The notes under the pieces were generated by a model. It did not search any database and had not been told where the DNA came from. It saw only the letters and a list, made by a program, of their open reading frames with translations. 64,000 nucleotides of DNA from Epiperipatus broadwayi (Eukaryota > Onychophora > Udeonychophora > Euonychophora > Peripatidae), in contig JAQFVV010007216.1 in NCBI GenBank assembly GCA_028023455.1, positions 1 to 64,000 of the forward strand. The letters run 5' to 3'. A program made the position numbers and the translations under genes. Shown here piece by piece: positions 56,786 through 64,000 of this stretch (position 1 is its first letter; each line of letters opens with the position of its first letter).

Positions 56786-58347
56786 TGTAACATCCACTAC
56801 GTTATTTAGTGTTTTAAACGAGTTCACTTCTCGTACTCTGTGACCAAATTATGTCCTATCTATTAAATTTGTTTCGTCATTCAATTCAGTAAGATTTAAT
56901 GGATGCAATTATTTTTCCTGGTCACACAACACTCTTTTAACTAATGTAGCTACTAAAATAATGGGATAAAATAAGCCAGCTTTTAATTTATTTGAAAGGC
57001 ACCAGAATTCTATATTAGAATCCACTGGCAAAAATCCCTTTTTTATTTATTTAGCTATGACGAAATTATCTAGAAACTCTGGAAAATTGAGTTTCAATAC
57101 AGCATTGGCAAGGTAAATTATATTTTCAAATCATAATTAACTTTAATAAATTTATTAATAATCATTAATAACGCACAATGAATAGGGGTATTAGAAATCA
57201 AGATTTTTATTTTAACAAATTAAAATATAAATAATAATAAAACAAAAACATTATGATTTAATTAATTGGAAAGATGACACACACACTAATCTAGATGTGA
57301 ATTAATTAATAAAAAAAATAGTTCAATGATTATACTTTTTAGGTACACAAGAGTCTCTTGAAGAATAAATTTTGAAGTCTTGATCAGGATTATTTTGATA
57401 TCAATTTTTATAATTGTTTGCAAACTTTGTCACAATGAGGAAGTTACTCTTAACTTACCGGTAAGTTGGCGTGTGTTTTTGGAATTCCGAGCTCTAAGAA
57501 TTTCCATCGGTCTCTCCTGCCGGCATTTCCCATTATTGTTCCATTCTATAACTGGAGAAAAGACATGGCTGTCGTGACACTTTTATTGCAAAAAGTGGTC
57601 TTCACAGGGCCCACTTCCATTGCTTGCTTGACGACTGGGTACTGCAAGTGGCGTACCTGTGCAGATGTATTCCTGCTACAGGTTATGCTCGCGGAGAAAA
57701 GGCATGGTTGTCGTGGCCCTTTTATTGCAAAAAGCGGTCTTCACAAGGCCCGTCTCCATTGCTTGCTTGACTAGGTACTGCAAGTGGCATACCTGTGCAG
57801 ACATCTATTACTGCCACAGGTATGCTCGCAGAAACCTCCAGCTTTCATACACGTAACTAGAAGGTATAGAGAAGACCTAGATCAAGGTTGTCCTCCTCCT
57901 TTTATATCCCGATCTAGTTTTGAAACTTCTGTGCATATCTTTTGTTCGTTCTTTTATCAGCATATAAGATAATCTTCTACTACACTTTCTCTTAAATTTA
58001 AGTTACAAAGTTATTTTTTTTTAGCATAATTCTGCCATCTTTAATTATTAAAAAGATTTTTCTAATTGTAATCTTTTTACTTTTGGAATTTTTACTTTAT
58101 CTGGATCAGTAATCTGTATGTCATTTATTCTTTCCAATTTAACTTTTATTTTTAATTACATAAAAAAAATATGAACGACAATTTTAACTTTCATTGTACG
58201 TTATTTTTTAAAAAATAAATTATACTAATCAGAAAAAATCTAAAAATGTTTTTCTTTTAAAAGATCGCTAAATTTACTTTTTTTTTTTTAGCTTTTAAAT
58301 ATCTTACCGGATGCTAATATATTTGTACTGTATAAATAAATGGTACA
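56786..58347 (+). mobile_element. Second LTR-like insertion in E2
   Basis: It starts TGTAACATCCACTACGTTA, the same TGTAAC...CGTTA style as the other LTRs, and ends GGTACA before ATAT, the same four bases that precede it. It contains a 140-bp tandem duplication (57555-57830). The end is uncertain because the flanks are AT-rich. Confidence 0.4.
57555..57830 (+). repeat. Tandem duplication of ~138-bp unit
   Basis: Two copies with the shared blocks GAGAAAAGACATGGCTGTCG, TTTTATTGCAAAAAG, TCCATTGCTTGCTTGAC and GGTACTGCAAGTGG. They differ by point changes and short indels. Short frames through it are by-products of the duplication. Confidence 0.75.
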
Positions 58348-58379
58348 ATATAATACAACTTATGATAGTATAGGAAAAT

Positions 58380-58830
58380 GATATTATAAGACAGATAGAC
58401 CAGACAGTTAATTATATCAACTGGAGTGTGAATGAATCCACTGGATTTACACCCATTGAACTACATTTTAATGAATCAATTCCCATGTTGTTCACTAAAT
58501 ATCAACCTATGACTAGATATAAACAAAGTAGTATGGAGAAAAATGTGCAGAAAGCATATCTTCAGTTAGTAAGCAAGGCTAATAAAAGGAACAATAATAA
58601 GACTGAACTCCACATATTTTCAAAGTAGGAGATAGTTTTAATAAAAAAAATCTCATGCTAGTAAGCAAATTGATAATAAATACAGTAAGTTTTACCATCT
58701 ATATGAAGGATCTTACACAATAGTTAAACAATCAAGTCATAATACATTTTGGTTGGTTATAAAAGGACAAGTTAGGGGCACATATAATGCCCGAATTATG
58801 AAACCATACTATGGACAATCTTAGTAATTA
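58380..58830 (+). pseudogene. Integrase C-terminal remnant of E2
   Basis: NESTGFTPIELHFNESIP (58431-58484) matches the conserved (H)(S/N)STG(F/Y)TPxEL segment after the catalytic core of Ty3/gypsy integrases. After a basic helical stretch (QKAYLQLVSKANKRNNN) a stop at 58626 is followed by EIVLIKK, KFYHLYEGSYTIV and NTFWLV, the beta-barrel DNA-binding part, ending RGTYNARIMKPYY. The catalytic core and all upstream pol are missing, apparently lost where the LTR insertions now lie. Confidence 0.7.
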
Positions 58831-59369
58831 TAGAATTGTCATACTCAACTGATGTGTAGAAAAAATAAGAGATGAATGCTGATAAGTAAAAAAAAAAAGA
58901 TATTATGAAGTTAGATTAAAAATTATGATGCAAGTATTCCCAAATGAATGCCGAAGCAGATATTAGGATACTTTAGAGCCACTTTATTTAAGAGTTAAAC
59001 CACACTAAGTGATGGTTGCTCCAATCTTCTGCTAGTCCTCAAAGAAAATCCAATAAGACTCAATAGCAGCAGGATAGAGGATAACAAGAAAAAATGTGCT
59101 ATCTGAAACAGAAACACATTTTTATTAGTGTGCTCAAAACATAACCATCAGTAGTTAAAAAAAACAACCTATGTTTGAACCCACCTTGAAAAATATATCA
59201 CGAGATTGAGTGGAGAAGAATAGAAAGTAATTTGCGTAGTTGAGTGTAGAAAGCAATAGAAAAAGGTTTCACTACCCTTCTTATATTTGTATAAAAAAAA
59301 AGCCATCAAACTTCAAATCCAAACCTTGTGTGTTAGAATTTTCTTGACAAATTAAAATTCTAACCCTGT
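58831..59369 (+). other. E2 3' untranslated internal sequence
   Basis: Non-coding A-rich sequence between the integrase end and the polypurine tract. No envelope-like frame was seen. Confidence 0.5.
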
Positions 59370-59382
59370 AAGGAGAGGGGAT
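59370..59382 (+). promoter_or_regulatory. Polypurine tract of E2
   Basis: AAGGAGAGGGGAT precedes the 3' LTR start TGTAAAGG. Confidence 0.75.
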
Positions 59383-62300
59383 TGTAAAGGGTAGCTTACA
59401 ATGCAAATATTCCTAAAAAGATCAAGCCTACTTATTGAACCCAATCCATTTGGAATTAGTATTAATAATGGGAAGATTATTTGTTTGTTATTATTACATA
59501 TATACATATAATGCATAATAAATTATTTTATTATAAAATAAAATACAAACAATATTTTAGAAAGTAATATTGTATATATATAAACTATTGGATTAATAAA
59601 TTGTAATGTATATATATATATTGTAAGCATCTACCCATATTATTGTTGCATAATTTATGCACGTATACGATCTCTCCCGCAGCTTTGAGTAAGTATATTT
59701 ATGAACATGGGTTTAATCCCATCTCAAGCGCCAATCTTACACTTTGATAAGAATTATACTCATCGAAAACATAAATAGGGTAGCGCGTCCAGACTAGCTC
59801 AATCTCAAGGTCTGGGGAACATGGTCTAACTAGAGAACAAAGCAAAGACAATTCCCGATTACATCACTTATATCTACGTATACTACACTATAATTTATCC
59901 GTTATAAATCTATTACTCTGGCCCAGAAGTTATAACAAAATTAAGCTATATGCTACTACACTAGTTGCCATTAAATTCTAAGTTTTATACACGCATATAC
60001 ATAACTTAATATTCATGCGCACAACCCATTTATTCCGATACACACATATATGATTCATATATATATCAATGAAATAATGCAATTATACATCAGAGTTGTT
60101 TATTTAATGTTTTTATTTTATTTAATTTAAACAAGATTTATTACGGTATTTAATATAGAAGTAACATGAGTCCCTTTATTACTATGCATTTATTGAACAC
60201 ATATATAGAGAAAAGGTCAATTTACCTTAATTACGATTGATTGTCCACGTGGTCAAAGCTAACAGTTCGCACATTTATAATTCTAAAAAAATACTGGCCT
60301 TATTGATATTTGTCGATCCTAAGGATGGTAAACAATTCCAAGGTGATATGCCGAATAGTTTATCATAGAGGTGGAGTAGATGATTTCACTCGCTTAAGAG
60401 GTCCAAGTTGTCGAAGGTACTTCGCCGCCATTACACTTGATAGATTTTAAACAGCGAATTTAATAAATTCCATTCAGGTGAGTTCTACAATAACAATCCA
60501 CTGGACCAGTTTAACGAAACTCACACTATTTAGTTACCCCAACATTTTGATGGGAATATTACTAAAACTTCTTAAAACTCCGTATATAATTGCCTCTCGT
60601 CAATCCCACATATAACCGTTAATACATATATACCCTTTATAATAACACACATACAACTATATTTATATAAGCATACCATCACCCTTTAACAGATTACGTA
60701 TTACTTTCACACTTAGTAACAGGGTTCGAATGACTATTTATATATATCTTTTCGCATATACACAGTCATTCCATATCAACACTCACAATTCACTCTATAT
60801 TGCATTATCTCTTGTATTGAAACCCCGTCTGTTACAATATATATATTTTAAATTAAAAATTGAATACTAATTTATAGTCAAAGGATTTAGGGATAGCCTG
60901 AGTTTAAGTTAGGTGGCCGTGTGAGAAAATAAAACTGATTTTTTTTTTTTTAATCTGTAATAAATGAAATGTATTTAAATAATAGGTAGTCAAAAATCTA
61001 AATGTATTTAAATAGGCAGTTAAAAATCTCAGCGTTTCAGGAGATCTACGCGCACAAATTGTATAAAAACAGAAACTTTTTACAAATGGTTCTTTTTGTC
61101 AATAATATAGCAGCTGTAACAATAGAAAGCAGTTTAAACTAAAATTTAAAATGCTAAAATGGAGTTTTGTTTTTCTTTTATAGAAATTTTTAAAAGGTAA
61201 ATGCTGTAACTAAAATTTTGCCAAATTCAGAAGAAAGAAAGTGAAATAAAAAGTAAGAATAATTGATAAATTTTGTAATAATTAAAGCATGTTTTGAAAG
61301 TTGTTGGAGTAATTTTTAATATTTTAAATCTTTTCAAAAAAAATAACGAAAATTAATCTGCTGAAAATTGGAAAAGAAAAAAAATGAAATAATTTTCTTA
61401 ATATACATATATGTGTAAAGTGCTTCTATATTAACCAATATAAATTTATGATTACAGATAATTATTGAATTGTACTTTAATATGAATATGGACTAAAGCA
61501 AAACATGCTATTGTGCATCATGTTATTTCCTAACAGCTGCATTAAACCTCTATTTATTTATTTTTCTACTTTATTGTAAAACACACACGAGGATGCCTGC
61601 AGTCCAAAGTAAACAAGCATTGGAATATTTAATGGTGAATCAATTAAGGATCAAGGTGTTTACCATACACAACTATAGGAGACACCATTGTACCTATCTA
61701 CTTTTGCTAAGGAAAATGATTTACTAAGTGAAACTGCTTTTGGAAAACATGCCTAGCTATCAACTACAACTTCTATTAGGATGATTTTTATGAACTTTGT
61801 TCCAATTACAATTTTTAATCAAGAAATTAATATTGTACATTTTTGTTTTATTTTTTTTATTCTTGTTATCTATGTTGTATTTTCACACTCTGATGCTGAA
61901 GCCTCATTTTTCAGAATTAGCAAAGAAGAAAAGTGGGGATTATTCACTTTGATATTTTTTTATTTTCATTGTAAATAAAATTTAGGTTAACCCACCTGCT
62001 TTATATCAGGTTATCCACATAAATAGTAAGGTAAGATTCTCTACATTTATTTTTATAGATTAAATTGCAACACTTGTTACAGAATACATATTATATGTTT
62101 TATTTTGTTGATTAACCTTGTATATATTTTCCAGTATGATTGACTAATCAACTAGTATTAATTTCTATCTCTATCCTATATATAAATTGGGGGGAACTTA
62201 AGTTAAATAGATTGTTAAAATCAGTAAATATATAATTTAGCTAGCCAACATCTCAATTATCTTAAATTACTAAAGTTTATTTTTCTATATAATTATGATT

Positions 62301-63105
62301 TGTAAAGAATGAGTGACATAGATGGATTTCTACCATGGCGTATAAGGGTTGGATCTGGAGAACCATTAGTTAATAAAATGGTAGAGGTTCACGTGTGACA
62401 CGTACATATTATTATTATTGTTATCATTACTATTGTTATTATACTTTGTTATTCATTACTATTGTTATTATACTTTATGTTATTTATTATTGTTAATAAA
62501 TGTTTAAGAGTTTATATTATTCCGGTCTCTGGTTTATTGAGTTATCCTGACATTCCACAGTTTATAAACAATTATGCATGCACACACATTTATTTTTCTT
62601 GTCGTATAAAAGCTTTAACGTAAAACAAATATAATAAACGCTAGTTGTAACCTATGTATAGGTGCAGGAGTTGCTGTGTTTATCTGTTCATACCTGTTAG
62701 AGGAGTCAAAAGCAATATTCTCTCTGGGCTTGAATATTAGGGCATAACGAAATTGGAAAGAGGGAAGTGGGTGAACTAACCTAAATTGCATTTGATATTA
62801 TTAAATAGGAATAGATTTAGTCAATTAAAGGACATGCAATCATTGGTTAACCATTTCATCAGGCTCTCATTAGCATTCTACCAGAAGACCCAAAGTCTGA
62901 CCATAATTAGATGCAACTTTTCCCCCTTCTAAGCCTGGTAGGTCTCTGCAAATTGTCACTAGGGGTAATAAATTAGGGAATATTAACTTATCCTACACCA
63001 GATTTCTACATCTGCATAGTATTATAGTTTGCAAGTTATTTTCCCATCTGTTACATTTGGTGTGTGGACAAGTGCGAATCCAGGCATAGTTGACCATCCG
63101 TTACA
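59383..63105 (+). repeat. E2 3' LTR with nested insertion
   Basis: Matches 49726-52186 to the last base, apart from the insertion at 59622-60836. It is followed by the duplicated CAAG. One T-run length change makes a 65-codon frame (61781-61978) open here but closed in the 5' LTR, so that frame is unlikely to be functional. Confidence 0.85.
59622..60836 (-). mobile_element. Solo-LTR-like insertion in E2 3' LTR
   Basis: The 5' LTR shows the uninterrupted site. The insert begins TGTAAGCATC and ends CTGTTACA on plus, with ATAT on both sides. On minus it starts TGTAACAGACGG, like the other LTRs, and near 59733 reads TGGCGCTTGAGATGGG, a possible primer-binding site. Minus orientation is therefore favoured. 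No coding sequence. Confidence 0.6.
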
Positions 63106-63109
63106 CAAG
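63106..63109. other. Target-site duplication CAAG of E2, right
   Basis: Identical to 49722-49725. Together they delimit a 13,380-bp insertion. Confidence 0.75.
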
Positions 63110-64000
63110 GGATGTTATGTAATGAAATATGTAAGGAAAGTTAAAAGTTTTATATATTATTTTATTATTCCCATGCAGTCTTTACCCCCACCATCCAAAG
63201 TAATATTTTCTTGATGATTGCCAAAAAAATTAATGAAGGATAATGAGTGATATTATTTTGGTTATAAATTTACATATTAGCTTAGGTGTGTCCTTTATTT
63301 AAAGATGTAATAAATTAATAAGTAAAATTAATGATTTTTCTTAACATGTTTATCCAATGTGGTAAATGTTTATTGCTTAAATTATATTGTAAATGACAAT
63401 CTGTAATTTCAATATATATTTATTTTGTTATTGCATACTGTATGTGCCATTAGTGGCTATCTTAAGTATTCTTTCATATAGCATGATTCACCACTTATTT
63501 GTATATGCTGGTGCCTGCTATTTGGTATATGTGCCTGATGAACTCTCTTAAAAATAATTCTAAAAAACAAATTTTATCAAGTTAGGTACAGCTGATGGAC
63601 TAAAAATCCAGGCCATAAATCCTAGTGTACTTCACATATATACCTATAATGTGTCTTTTGGTTAGAAGCAGGAGCACCCCTGCAACATCTGACATCCCCT
63701 TCAGATCATGAATTACACCTTCAAATCACAAAGACGATCCAGCTTACCATGATAGTCAATGAACTGCACATAATAAATGCAGTCCTGTGATTCTTATATT
63801 TCCTTCCTGTATTGTTTGCACTTATGCCTTATAACTATAGCACTGTGCCATGTTGTTTAACTTCTATATCGTAGGGCCAATAATTTAAAAATAGAAAAAA
63901 TAATTAATGCTAACCCATAGTTTATTAATTATTTTAATTACCCCATGGATAAATCAATAAAGCACATCCAGTAGACAACCATCTATCCCGCTCTGTAAAT
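63110..64000. other. No gene seen
   Basis: AT-rich flank of E2. No supported feature. Confidence 0.45.

Noticed and set aside
61781-61978. 65-codon frame with a hydrophobic start in the E2 3' LTR
   Set aside because: A T-run length difference closes it in the 5' LTR, so there is no sign of protein-level constraint.

Overview
This is a repeat-dense, strongly AT-rich (roughly 70% or more by eye) stretch of an animal nuclear genome. The absence of long host ORFs and the mix of Ty3/gypsy LTR elements, RTE-type LINEs, Penelope-like elements (PLEs) with GIY-YIG domains, tRNA-derived SINEs, hAT ends and many foldback repeats point to an invertebrate. I cannot name the species from the sequence. No complete host gene is visible. 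Almost every recognisable coding sequence is a decayed mobile-element protein. Two short candidate host-like coding exons, both on the minus strand (about 31435-31560 and 49208-49494), are speculative.

Layout. 1-8 kb: tRNA-Val-like SINEs, two related foldback repeats carrying a tRNA B-box, a PLE present as opposed partial copies (3.3-3.7 kb minus, 4.6-4.8 kb minus, 4.85-6.5 kb plus) with a LINE 3' end inserted in it, and two more foldbacks. 8-10.6 kb: SINE pieces and a second PLE reverse transcriptase on the minus strand. 10.8-13.7 kb: a run of inverted-repeat elements, ending in a 467-bp foldback (HR1) that carries a hammerhead-ribozyme-like core. 16.4-20.1 kb: one RTE LINE (APE plus RT) split by a 988-bp PLE fragment flanked by a 10-bp target duplication. 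23.5-28.5 kb: a complete but multiply broken Ty3/gypsy element with both LTRs (gag, CCHC, protease, RT, RNase H, integrase).

32.5-44.5 kb: a large non-coding LTR element (E1, LARD-like). It has a 5' LTR, a primer-binding site near 35878, minisatellite arrays, a polypurine tract at 38724, and a truncated 3' LTR. Nested in it are a 5'-truncated RTE LINE, a 1.89-kb LTR-type insertion with ATAG duplications, and a minus-strand LTR of a third family with its own PBS. 44.5-49.7 kb has small repeats only. 49726-63105 is a 13.4-kb LTR element (E2) with ~2.46-kb LTRs and an exact CAAG target duplication. It holds a gag-like region with a coiled-coil repeat and an integrase C-terminus. Its middle has been replaced by, or interrupted by, solo-LTR-like insertions (54711-56773, 56786-58347), and a further insertion (59622-60836) lies in its 3' LTR.

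The main story is nesting: LTR elements inside LTR elements, a PLE inside a LINE, and a hammerhead-like motif that recurs in three unrelated-looking repeats. All function statements are about mobile elements. None of the autonomous copies looks intact.
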